Shown: positions 1 to 7,068 of the stretch, piece by piece | Layout: each line of letters begins with the position of its first letter | Numbering within the stretch: the stretch's first letter is position 1 | DNA from: Nitrosomonadales bacterium | GTDB taxonomy: Bacteria; Pseudomonadota; Gammaproteobacteria; Burkholderiales; Methylophilaceae | Assembly (NCBI GenBank): GCA_018657165.1 | Contig: JABHXS010000069.1 | Location: 1-9,667, forward strand | Length of the DNA: 9,667 nt | Direction: 5' to 3' | Translations under genes and position numbers: made by a program | The notes under the pieces: model-generated | Seen by the model: only the letters and a program-made list of their open reading frames with translations | Database searches by the model: none | What the model was told of the DNA's origin: nothing

Positions 1-46
1 AAGGTCAATGAAGATGGAAGAAGTGGTTAAAAAAGTAATTAAATGA
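1..46 (+). CDS. murF: UDP-N-acetylmuramoyl-tripeptide--D-alanyl-D-alanine ligase MurF, C-terminal tail (partial)
   Basis: Only the last 14 codons are in the window; the first complete codon starts at base 2 and the stop is TGA at 44-46. The tail reads RSMKMEEVVKKVIK. This resembles the end of MurF proteins, where a G-S-R/K-x-M-(K/R)-M-E-x-V-V motif closes the C-terminal ligase domain. MurF adds D-Ala-D-Ala to UDP-MurNAc-tripeptide in the cytoplasm. The identification rests on this short motif plus position: murF directly precedes mraY in proteobacterial dcw clusters. The other two frames are closed by stops in this stretch (for example TAA at 28-30). Confidence 0.8.
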   Translation, partial: RSMKMEEVVKKVIK

Positions 47-50
47 ATTT

Positions 51-55
51 GAGAG
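51..55 (+). promoter_or_regulatory. Probable ribosome binding site of mraY
   Basis: GAGAG lies nine bases upstream of the ATG at 65, within the 18-base gap after the murF stop. It is a modest Shine-Dalgarno match. It supports the ATG at 65, which also gives the family's usual N-terminus. Confidence 0.45.
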
Positions 56-64
56 AATAAAATT

Positions 65-1168
65 ATGTTATACGAATTTTTTAAATGGCTATCTAATGAT
101 TACTCGATGATGAATGTTTTCAGTTATCTTTCTCTTCGTGCAGTTTTGTCAGTAATTACAGCACTATTAATTTCATTTATTTTTGGGGGTTGGTATATAA
201 AAAAACTAGGGGAGTATAGTTTTGGTCAATATGTTAGGGCGAATGGACCCACAACACATATAGAAAAAATGGGAACACCTACAATGGGAGGGGGGTTAAT
301 TTTAATATCAATTTTAATATCAACTTTGCTCTGGGCAGATCTTTCGAATAAATATATATGGCTTATAATTTTTGTTACAACTGCCTTTGGTATGATTGGT
401 CTAGTTGATGACTTAAGTAAAATAAGGCAAAAAAATTCTGATGGAATGCCTGCATTAACTAAATATTTCTTACAGTCGATTATCGCTATAAGCATTGCTA
501 TATATCTTTTTTTAAATGCAAGTTCTATTCAAGAAACCTCCCTTTTAATTCCTTTCTTTAAAGACTTAACTATACCGTTGGGGTTTTTTGGTTTTACAAT
601 TTTGACATACTTAGTGGTGGTAGGAAGTAGTAATGCCGTCAATCTAACGGATGGATTAGATGGCTTAGCAATTATGCCGGCTGTTATGATCATAAGCGCT
701 TTGGGTGGTTTTGCATATTTAGGAGGCAATATCATTTTTTCTGATTATCTTGATATACCTTATATAAATGGTGCTGGTGAATTGGTTATCTATTCTGCAG
801 CGCTTGCTGGAGCAGGCCTTGGTTTTCTTTGGTTTAATGCATACCCGGCAGAAGTTTTTATGGGGGATCTTGGTTCATTGTCTATTGGAGCGGCAATGGG
901 GACGATAGCAGTGATTGTAAGGCAAGAATTGGTTTTATTAATTATGGCGGGTGTTTTTGTAGTAGAGACAATTTCGGTCATGCTTCAAGTTTCATATTTT
1001 AGATATACAAAGAAAAAATATGGAAAAGGAAGAAGAATTTTCATGATGGCTCCATTGCATCATCATTTTGAAAAAAAAGGCTGGAAAGAAACACAAGTTG
1101 TTGTAAGATTCTGGATCATAACGATGATGCTTGTTCTTATTGGATTAGCAAGCCTCAAGATTCGTTAA
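65..1168 (+). CDS. mraY: Phospho-N-acetylmuramoyl-pentapeptide-transferase MraY
   Basis: MraY is an integral inner-membrane enzyme. It transfers phospho-MurNAc-pentapeptide from UDP to undecaprenyl phosphate, making lipid I, the first membrane step of peptidoglycan synthesis. The 367-residue product is close to the E. coli length (360) and shows about ten hydrophobic segments. Family motifs appear in order: GPTTH-x4-GTPTMGG (61-76), the Asp pair DD at 115-116, NLTDGLDGLA (193-202), NAYPAEVFMGDLGS (258-271, with Asp268 matching the essential E. coli Asp267) and the histidine cluster MAPLHHHFE (328-336). These cover the Mg2+ and nucleotide-binding residues known for the family. The start MLYEFFKWL matches the usual beginning of betaproteobacterial MraY. 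The stop shares its last base with the murD start (TAATG), suggesting translational coupling. Nothing is missing or unusual. Confidence 0.98.
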   Translation: MLYEFFKWLSNDYSMMNVFSYLSLRAVLSVITALLISFIFGGWYIKKLGEYSFGQYVRANGPTTHIEKMGTPTMGGGLILISILISTLLWADLSNKYIWLIIFVTTAFGMIGLVDDLSKIRQKNSDGMPALTKYFLQSIIAISIAIYLFLNASSIQETSLLIPFFKDLTIPLGFFGFTILTYLVVVGSSNAVNLTDGLDGLAIMPAVMIISALGGFAYLGGNIIFSDYLDIPYINGAGELVIYSAALAGAGLGFLWFNAYPAEVFMGDLGSLSIGAAMGTIAVIVRQELVLLIMAGVFVVETISVMLQVSYFRYTKKKYGKGRRIFMMAPLHHHFEKKGWKETQVVVRFWIITMMLVLIGLASLKIR

Positions 1169-2604
1169 TGAACACTAAAAAATCTTCAAAAGATTGTGCT
1201 CTTAAAAAAATTAAACATATTCTTGTTGTAGGTCTTGGTATATCTGGCTTGTCTGGCATCAATTATTTAACAAAGCAAATAGAATTTAAAAAAAAATTAT
1301 TTAAAGTTAGTGTATACGACAAGAATAAATCAATAAAAGAACAAAAGGGCTTATTAAAAAATTTAGATATTGAAGATTTTTTTACAGGTGATATAAAATT
1401 TGAATTTTTAAATGGAAAATCACATATATTTTTAAGTCCCGGAGTAAATCCTAAAGAGGTAAAAAAATTTGGCCATGAATTAAACATTATTAATGATATA
1501 TCTTTATTCTTGGAACATTTGTCTTGTAGCTCAAGCAATTTAAAAGTTATTGGTGTTACTGGAACGAATGGCAAGACAACTACCTGCTTATTTTTAGAGC
1601 ATTTATTGTTAAAAGCTGGATACAAAACTAAAGCACTGGGAAATCTTGGCATTCCTCCTCTAGATTTAATTAATGACCTAGAGGATATAGATGTTTTAGT
1701 GCTTGAGGTATCAAGTTTTCAATTAAATCCTTTTAGCAAAAATGGACTTCCAGGAAGAAAAATTGATGTGGGTATTTTTTTAAATTTCACAGAAGATCAT
1801 TTGGATATGCATGACAATATGGATGATTACTTACAATCAAAAATAACCTTATTAAAATCAAGTATTAGGCAAGTTGTTAATAGTAATTTACTAAAAATAT
1901 TACCTCAAAGGTTTGCCGATATCACATTCAAGCATGAAGAAGATAAAAATATCGAAACGCAGATTCCAAATGAAATATCTAAACGAGAGTATATTGTTCA
2001 ATCCATTAAAAATAGTAAATTTATTGTTGATAATAAAGGTTTTGAGGTAAATATTGATGATTCAAATTTAATAGGTATGCACAATGAATTAAATATCGCA
2101 GCGGCTTTTGCAGCATTTAGATGTTTGGACTTATCTTTTATAAAATACCAAGATGCAATAATGAGTTTTAAAGGTGTACCACATCGTCTTGAGTGGGTAA
2201 GAGATATTGATGGCATCAAATTTTATAACGATTCTAAAGCAACCAATGCTGCATCAACAGTGGCGGCTTTAGAATTTTTAAAAAATAAAAATATCTTTTT
2301 AATTGTGGGTGGCGATAGTAAAAAATTATCCATGGAACCATTAAAAAAATATGTAACAAAAAATGTTTCTCAGCTGTTGCTTATTGGGAAAGACGCCTTA
2401 ATTTTTAAAAAATTATTTAAAAATCTAAGCAAATTAAAAATCTCTATGTGTAATGATTTGAACCATGCTGTATCTGAAGCATTTAATCATGCTCATTCGG
2501 GAGATATCATTTTGTTATCTCCAGCTTGTTCGAGCCATGATATGTATAAAAATTATATTGATCGCGGTGAACATTTTAAGAAAATAGTTCATGCCCTAAG
2601 ATAA
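1168..2604 (+). CDS. murD: UDP-N-acetylmuramoyl-L-alanine--D-glutamate ligase MurD
   Basis: MurD is a cytoplasmic ATP-dependent ligase that adds D-glutamate to UDP-MurNAc-L-Ala. The 478 residues show the three Mur-ligase domains. An N-terminal Rossmann-like UDP-binding domain starts at ILVVGLGISGLSG (18-30). The central ATPase has the P-loop GVTGTNGKTTT (129-139), LEVSSFQL (179-186) and NFTEDHLDMH (206-215), and Lys225 sits where the carbamylated lysine (E. coli Lys198) is expected. GMHNELNIAAA (303-313) follows. The C-terminal domain has FKGVPHRLE (334-342), YNDSKATN (353-360), GGDSKK (381-386) and SPACSSHDMYKNYIDRGEHF (451-470). It is about 40 residues longer than E. coli MurD (438), partly from a lysine-rich N-terminal extension before the Rossmann strand. 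The ATG overlaps the mraY stop by one base and has no good Shine-Dalgarno sequence, so translation probably depends on mraY. Confidence 0.98.
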   Translation: MNTKKSSKDCALKKIKHILVVGLGISGLSGINYLTKQIEFKKKLFKVSVYDKNKSIKEQKGLLKNLDIEDFFTGDIKFEFLNGKSHIFLSPGVNPKEVKKFGHELNIINDISLFLEHLSCSSSNLKVIGVTGTNGKTTTCLFLEHLLLKAGYKTKALGNLGIPPLDLINDLEDIDVLVLEVSSFQLNPFSKNGLPGRKIDVGIFLNFTEDHLDMHDNMDDYLQSKITLLKSSIRQVVNSNLLKILPQRFADITFKHEEDKNIETQIPNEISKREYIVQSIKNSKFIVDNKGFEVNIDDSNLIGMHNELNIAAAFAAFRCLDLSFIKYQDAIMSFKGVPHRLEWVRDIDGIKFYNDSKATNAASTVAALEFLKNKNIFLIVGGDSKKLSMEPLKKYVTKNVSQLLLIGKDALIFKKLFKNLSKLKISMCNDLNHAVSEAFNHAHSGDIILLSPACSSHDMYKNYIDRGEHFKKIVHALR

Positions 2605-3764
2605 TGAAAATATTCTCAGCCCAAACAAATTATAATTTACCAATATATGATTACAATTTAGTATGGGCGGCACTTCTCCTGCTAGGGTCTGGGCTTGTTA
2701 TGGTCTACTCCTCATCAGTTGATATAGCTGCAAGTAGTAAAGCACTTAATTTTAATAGTTACCATTACTTAATGAGACAATCAATATATATATTGATAGG
2801 TTTTATTCTTGGGTATGTTGCTTTTTTAGTTCCTATATATTTTTGGCAAAAAATAGCTCCAATTTTATTTATATTTGGATTAATTTTACTAGTTTTAGTG
2901 CTGATTCCTGGTATTGGTAAAGAAGTAAATGGTAGTAAAAGATGGATATCATTAATTATCATTAACTTTCAACCATCAGAGCTTGTAAAGCTTTTTACTG
3001 TAATGTACGCCTCAGATTACGTCTTAAGAAAATCTAAACAAATGAGAACAATTGTTAAGGGCTTTCTTCCCATGTTAGGAATAATTGTGCTTACAGGATT
3101 TCTACTTCTTCTAGAACCTGATTTTGGAGCATTTACGGTAATTACAGTTATAGCGATGGGGCTATTATTTTTAGGAGGGCTCACATATAAAATTTTTTTT
3201 AGTTTATTGTTTTTTGCACCAGTTATTATCTATTATCTTATTAAATTGGAGCCATATAGGTTTGAAAGGATTATTGGATTTTTAGACCCTTGGGATGATC
3301 CACTAGGTAATAGTTATCAATTAACTCATTCATTGATGGCATTCGGTAGGGGGGAATTTTTTGGTTCGGGACTAGGAGCAAGTGTTGAAAAATTACAATA
3401 TTTACCTGAGGCGCATACTGATTTTATTTTAGCAGTGATAGGCGAGGAATTTGGTTTATTGGGAGTCTCAATAATAATAATTTTATTTGCATTTTTGGTT
3501 GTTAGGATGTTTGGAATTGCTAAAGAGTCCATACAAAATAAGAAACCTTTTTCAGCATTAATGGCACAAGGTATTGGCTTATGGTTTGGAATACAAGGCA
3601 TAATAAACATGGGTGTAAATTTAGGGCTTTTCCCAACAAAAGGTTTAACCTTGCCTCTTTTGTCATATGGTGGAACAGGCATTTTGATGAATATGATTGC
3701 AATTGCTATTGTTTTAAAAATTGACTTTGAAAATAGAAGAAATATGCGAGGACAATTTTATTAA
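2604..3764 (+). CDS. ftsW: Septal peptidoglycan glycosyltransferase FtsW
   Basis: FtsW is a SEDS-family polytopic membrane protein that polymerises lipid II into glycan strands at the septum, together with the transpeptidase FtsI (PBP3). The 386 residues show about ten membrane segments. Conserved stretches include GSKRWI (110-115), FQPSELVKL (122-130), EPDFG (171-175), EPYRFERIIGFLDPWDDPLG (216-235), YQLTHSLMAFGRGE (238-251), GLGASVEKLQYLPEAHTDF (256-274) and PTKGLTLPLLSYGG (344-357). Asp273 in AHTDF aligns with the catalytic Asp297 of E. coli FtsW. RodA, the elongation paralogue, is the main alternative; the dcw position and GASVEKL-YLPEAHTDF favour FtsW. The N-terminal cytoplasmic tail is short (about 16 residues before the first membrane segment, against over 40 in E. 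coli). The start overlaps the murD stop as TAATG. Confidence 0.97.
   Translation: MKIFSAQTNYNLPIYDYNLVWAALLLLGSGLVMVYSSSVDIAASSKALNFNSYHYLMRQSIYILIGFILGYVAFLVPIYFWQKIAPILFIFGLILLVLVLIPGIGKEVNGSKRWISLIIINFQPSELVKLFTVMYASDYVLRKSKQMRTIVKGFLPMLGIIVLTGFLLLLEPDFGAFTVITVIAMGLLFLGGLTYKIFFSLLFFAPVIIYYLIKLEPYRFERIIGFLDPWDDPLGNSYQLTHSLMAFGRGEFFGSGLGASVEKLQYLPEAHTDFILAVIGEEFGLLGVSIIIILFAFLVVRMFGIAKESIQNKKPFSALMAQGIGLWFGIQGIINMGVNLGLFPTKGLTLPLLSYGGTGILMNMIAIAIVLKIDFENRRNMRGQFY
3748..3752 (+). promoter_or_regulatory. Shine-Dalgarno sequence pointing to an AUU start for murG
   Basis: GAGGA sits near the end of ftsW. It lies seven bases before the ATT at 3760, an ideal spacing. It lies 25 bases before the first in-frame ATG at 3778, too far to serve it directly. 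The bases just before that ATG (TAAAAAAGTAAATATT) contain no Shine-Dalgarno-like run. This site is the main evidence for the start chosen for murG. Confidence 0.5.
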
Positions 3765-4821
3765 AAAAGTAAATATTATGATTGCGGCAGCTGGGACAGG
3801 AGGACATATTAATCCAGGAATTGCTATTGCTGAATATTTACAAAAGAATGGATATAAAATTTCATGGCTAGGAACCCCAAAAGGCATGGAAAATAAATTA
3901 ATAAATAAAACAAAATTTCAATTCACCCCCTTGTCAATTTCTGGTGTGCGGAATAAGGGATTGATAAAAATGATTAAGTTACCCTTCATATTGATGATAT
4001 CAACAATTCAAGCAATAAAAGCATTATGGCTTTCAAAGGCAAAATTATTAATTGTAATGGGAGGTTATGTTTCTGTTCCTGCAGCATTGGCTGCAAAAGT
4101 TCTTAATATAAAGCTTATCGTACATGAGCAAAATGCAATTCCTGGGTTAACAAACAAGGTTTTATCCTATATTTCTGATATAAATTATTCAGCTTTCACA
4201 AATAGTTTGAAAGGTTCACAAATAATAGGTAACCCAATAAGAAAGGAGGTTCAGAAAATAAGTGGCCCCAAAAAAAGGTTTTTAAATAGAAAAGGACCTC
4301 TTAGGGTTTTAGTTTTTGGCGGCAGTTTGGGCGCTAAAGTTTTTAATCAACATCTACCACCTGTTTTTAAAAAAATAAATGAAAAAAATAAAATATCCGT
4401 CATCCACCAATCCGGTGAAAATATGTTTGATTTATTAGATCAAGCTTATAAGAATGCCAAGTTTAAAGTGGAGATCAAAAAGTATATTTTTGATATGGAT
4501 AAGAAATATAGCTGGGCAGATATTGTGATTGCGAGATCAGGGGCCTTAACTGTTTCAGAAATGATTCAATCAGGAACAGCCAGCATTTTAATCCCATACC
4601 CATTTGCCGTTGATGACCATCAATATTTTAATGCTAAAATCCTTGAGGATGTAGGTGCCGCTTATATTATTAGAGAAAAGGATTTAGAGAAAAAATTGAT
4701 GGATTTCTTAACTAAACTAGATAGGAAAAAATGTAAGAATATGGCAATGAATGCAAAACAACTCCAAAGGTATGATTCATGCAATGAAATTCTTAAAGCA
4801 TGTACCTCTCTTATTAAATGA
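3760..4821 (+). CDS. murG: UDP-N-acetylglucosamine--N-acetylmuramyl-(pentapeptide) pyrophosphoryl-undecaprenol GlcNAc transferase MurG
   Basis: MurG is a peripheral GT-B glycosyltransferase on the inner face of the membrane. It adds GlcNAc from UDP-GlcNAc to lipid I, giving lipid II. Numbered from the ATT at 3760 (353 residues), motifs are the glycine loop GTGGHINPG (12-20), HEQNAIPG (122-129), the second-domain loop VFGGSLGA (185-192), RSGALTVSE (259-267) and PFAVDDHQ (281-288). They match the lipid-binding and UDP-GlcNAc sites of the E. coli enzyme. The start is uncertain. ATT at 3760 has a well-spaced GAGGA and gives the usual beginning (M)KKVNIMIAAAGTGGH, with a full first Rossmann strand. 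ATG at 3778 gives 347 residues but cuts that strand to MIAAAG and lacks a Shine-Dalgarno sequence. TTG at 3721 would add an unlikely extension inside ftsW. The 3' end overlaps murC by four bases (ATGA). The function is certain; the exact start is not. Confidence 0.95.
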   Translation: MKKVNIMIAAAGTGGHINPGIAIAEYLQKNGYKISWLGTPKGMENKLINKTKFQFTPLSISGVRNKGLIKMIKLPFILMISTIQAIKALWLSKAKLLIVMGGYVSVPAALAAKVLNIKLIVHEQNAIPGLTNKVLSYISDINYSAFTNSLKGSQIIGNPIRKEVQKISGPKKRFLNRKGPLRVLVFGGSLGAKVFNQHLPPVFKKINEKNKISVIHQSGENMFDLLDQAYKNAKFKVEIKKYIFDMDKKYSWADIVIARSGALTVSEMIQSGTASILIPYPFAVDDHQYFNAKILEDVGAAYIIREKDLEKKLMDFLTKLDRKKCKNMAMNAKQLQRYDSCNEILKACTSLIK

Positions 4822-6194
4822 AAAATAAAATTAAAAAAATACACTTTATAGGTATTGGCGGATCGGGGATGAGCGGGATTGCGGAAGTAATGAAAACATT
4901 AGGCTTTATCGTTAGTGGATCTGACCTAACAACTTCTGACTCAATAAATTCACTGAAAAAGTTAGGCATAAAAATTTATTCTCAACATGACAAAAGTAAT
5001 GTAAAAAAAGTTGATACGGTAGTATTCTCAAATGCAATTCCAAGAAATAATCCAGAAATAATAGAAGCAAAAAAAAATAAAATACCTATAATCTCGAGAG
5101 CTGAAATGTTATCTGAGCTAATGCGCTTTAAAAAAGGTATTGCAGTTGCTGGAACACATGGAAAAACAACAACAACAAGCCTTATAGCCTCGATATTAAC
5201 TGAAGCTAAAATTGATCCTACCTATGTTATTGGGGGGAAATTAAATTCGATGCTGAAGAATGCAAAGCTTGGCAAGAGCAATGTAATGGTTGTTGAGGCT
5301 GATGAATCAGATGCATCATTTCTTCATTTAAATCCAATTAATACAGTGGTAACAAATATAGACAGAGATCACCTTGAAAACTATCAGGGAGACTTTGAAA
5401 GATTGAAGCAAACATATGTTGATTTTATTCATCAAGCACCATTTTACGAAAACATTTTTTTATGTATTGATGATAAAAATTTAAAGTCTGTTATCCCAAA
5501 AATTTTAAGGCCTATAGTTACCTACGGAACTTCAAAAGAAGCTCAAATTAGGGCAATAGACATTGCTCATGAGGGCAGAAAAGTTAAATTTAGAGTGGTT
5601 GATAAAAAATATTCCAAAAAAATATTTACAGTGTCAATAAACTTCCCAGGAGTTCACTTTGTAAGAAACACACTTGCAGCAATTGCAATTGCACTTGAGT
5701 ACCAAGTTTCAATAAAGGCCATTAAAAATGCATTAACTAAATTTGAAGGTGTTGGAAGAAGGTATGAGGTATACGAAAATATTAGTAAGAACCAAAAAAA
5801 TATAACGGTTATTGATGATTATGGCCATCATCCAACAGAATTAGAAGCGGTAATTAAAGCAACAAAAAAAGCTTACCCTAGGAAGGAAATAAATTTAGTT
5901 TTTCAACCCCATCGATATTCTCGGACAAGGGATTGTTATGATGAATTAATCAGAGTCCTTCAGCTACCTAATCAAGTTTTCTTGTTTGATATTTATTCCG
6001 CGGGAGAACTAAAAATTAATCAAATATCATCAAAGAATATAATTAAAAAATTAAAAACAAAAAAAGCTACATATCTTACGAGCTTTTCAGCAGCAGAAAG
6101 AATTATTTTTAACAAAGTTAATAATAATTCAATAGTTCTTATTATGGGGGCGGGAAATATTTCGAACTTTGTAAGGTCATTTATAAGCGACTAA
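4818..6194 (+). CDS. murC: UDP-N-acetylmuramate--L-alanine ligase MurC
   Basis: MurC is a cytoplasmic ATP-dependent ligase that joins L-alanine to UDP-MurNAc, the first amino-acid step of the peptide stem. The 458 residues carry the N-terminal UDP-binding motif HFIGIGGSGMSGIAE (9-23). The central ATPase has the P-loop AGTHGKTTTT (111-120), EADESDASF (160-168), TNIDRDHLENY (179-189) and PGVHFVRNTLAA (278-289). The C-terminal domain has FEGVGRRYEVY (309-319), DDYGHHPTE (333-341), VFQPHRYSRTRD (361-372) and YSAGE (393-397). AGTHGKTTT and the YGHHPTE region separate MurC from MurD, E and F; the peptide-recycling ligase Mpl is the other relative but would not sit here. One deviation is Phe281 where the first Asn of the common H-N-x-x-N motif is usual. 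ATG overlaps the murG stop as ATGA, with no clear Shine-Dalgarno sequence. Confidence 0.98.
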   Translation: MKNKIKKIHFIGIGGSGMSGIAEVMKTLGFIVSGSDLTTSDSINSLKKLGIKIYSQHDKSNVKKVDTVVFSNAIPRNNPEIIEAKKNKIPIISRAEMLSELMRFKKGIAVAGTHGKTTTTSLIASILTEAKIDPTYVIGGKLNSMLKNAKLGKSNVMVVEADESDASFLHLNPINTVVTNIDRDHLENYQGDFERLKQTYVDFIHQAPFYENIFLCIDDKNLKSVIPKILRPIVTYGTSKEAQIRAIDIAHEGRKVKFRVVDKKYSKKIFTVSINFPGVHFVRNTLAAIAIALEYQVSIKAIKNALTKFEGVGRRYEVYENISKNQKNITVIDDYGHHPTELEAVIKATKKAYPRKEINLVFQPHRYSRTRDCYDELIRVLQLPNQVFLFDIYSAGELKINQISSKNIIKKLKTKKATYLTSFSAAERIIFNKVNNNSIVLIMGAGNISNFVRSFISD

Positions 6195-6195
6195 G

Positions 6196-7068
6196 ATGGA
6201 AAAAAATAAAGTATATAAAAATGTGAGCTTAACAAAGTTTAATAGTTGGAAAGTAGGAGGCGCCGCAGAAAATTTTGTTATATGTTCTGACATTAACTTT
6301 CTATCCCGGTTAATTCAAAATGAGAAGGTGCAACGGCCGATAAAATTTATTGGGTTAGGATCAAATATATTAGTAAGAGATAATGGCATAAAAGGGACTG
6401 CTATTGTAATGCACAAAGGGTTGAATAAATTTTCTAAGGAGGGGGAATTATTTTATTCTGAGGCTGGGCTAAGTTGTTCTAAATTCTCTAAATTGGTAGC
6501 TAAAGATGGGTATTCTGACTCAGCATTCTTATCAGGCATCCCTGGGACAATTGGCGGTGCTTTGGCAATGAATGCTGGTTGTTATGGATCAGAAATATGG
6601 GGCTATGTTAAAAAAGTAAAAATGATAAGCCCCAAAGGGGAGTTGATTGAGCGAGACGTGAATGAATTTAACGTAGGATATAGGCAAATTGTAAAGAAAT
6701 ACGAACAAGAAAATTTTGTTGGTGCATGGTTTTCTTTTCCAAAAGGTAAAAAAGAAGAAGCTGAAGAAGATATAAGGAAATTATTAGTTCATAGAAAAAG
6801 CACGCAGCCATTGAATTGGCCTTCAGCAGGCTCAACATTTAAAAACCCAGAAAAGAATCATGCAGCAAAACTAATAGAAGAGTGTGGTTTAAAAGGATTT
6901 AAGATTGGCGATGCCAAAATTTCAGAAAAACATGCAAATTTTATTATTAATCTTGGATCTGCAAAAGCAAAAGATATTGAAGATTTAATAAATTATGTAA
7001 AAGAAATTGTTTTCAAAGAAAAAAAAATTAAATTGATACCAGAGGTTGAAATAATTGGGGATCTTTGA
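6196..7068 (+). CDS. murB: UDP-N-acetylenolpyruvoylglucosamine reductase MurB
   Basis: MurB is an FAD-dependent, NADPH-using cytoplasmic enzyme that reduces UDP-GlcNAc-enolpyruvate to UDP-MurNAc, the substrate of MurC encoded just upstream. The 290 residues show the FAD-binding fold: FIGLGSNILVRDNG (51-64) and SGIPGTIGGALAMNAGCYG (113-131). Substrate and catalytic positions follow: GYR with Arg163 (E. coli Arg159), HRKSTQP (199-205), AGSTFKNP (211-218) with Ser213 as the proton donor (E. coli Ser229), GDAKISEKHANF (238-249) and Glu283 near the C-terminus (E. coli Glu325). It is clearly shorter than E. coli MurB (342), as expected for the more compact type II form rather than type I. One base separates its ATG from the murC stop. 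Unlike in E. coli, murB lies inside the dcw cluster. Confidence 0.97.
   Translation: MEKNKVYKNVSLTKFNSWKVGGAAENFVICSDINFLSRLIQNEKVQRPIKFIGLGSNILVRDNGIKGTAIVMHKGLNKFSKEGELFYSEAGLSCSKFSKLVAKDGYSDSAFLSGIPGTIGGALAMNAGCYGSEIWGYVKKVKMISPKGELIERDVNEFNVGYRQIVKKYEQENFVGAWFSFPKGKKEEAEEDIRKLLVHRKSTQPLNWPSAGSTFKNPEKNHAAKLIEECGLKGFKIGDAKISEKHANFIINLGSAKAKDIEDLINYVKEIVFKEKKIKLIPEVEIIGDL
7057..7061 (+). promoter_or_regulatory. Probable ribosome binding site of ddl
   Basis: GGGGA lies six bases before the ATG at 7068, inside the end of murB. The spacing favours this ATG over the in-frame TTG directly before it at 7065, which would be only three bases from the site. Confidence 0.45.

Noticed and set aside
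602..630. TTGACA at 602-607, a consensus -35 box inside mraY
   Set aside because: No -10-like sequence sits 16-18 bases downstream (the nearest TAAT-like run is about 23 bases away). The bases encode conserved membrane-segment residues, so this looks like chance.
1263..1652. Long minus-strand open frames, such as 1263-1652, 3326-3682 and 9113-9394
   Set aside because: Each lies opposite a clearly identified gene, shows no recognisable domain and has no ribosome binding evidence; their compositions are those of antisense shadows.
3721..3748. TTGACT (3721-3726) and TATGCG (3743-3748) as an internal promoter for murG
   Set aside because: The -10 matches only three of six bases and both boxes lie in ftsW coding sequence; too weak in DNA this AT-rich.
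3721..3759. TTG at 3721 as the murG start
   Set aside because: It would add 13 residues before the ATT that do not resemble any MurG N-terminus, lie within ftsW coding sequence and lack a Shine-Dalgarno sequence.
6630..6640. CCCCAAAGGGG hairpin in murB as a terminator
   Set aside because: The stem is only four base pairs, there is no following T tract, and it lies mid-gene in SPKGEL codons with coding continuing downstream.
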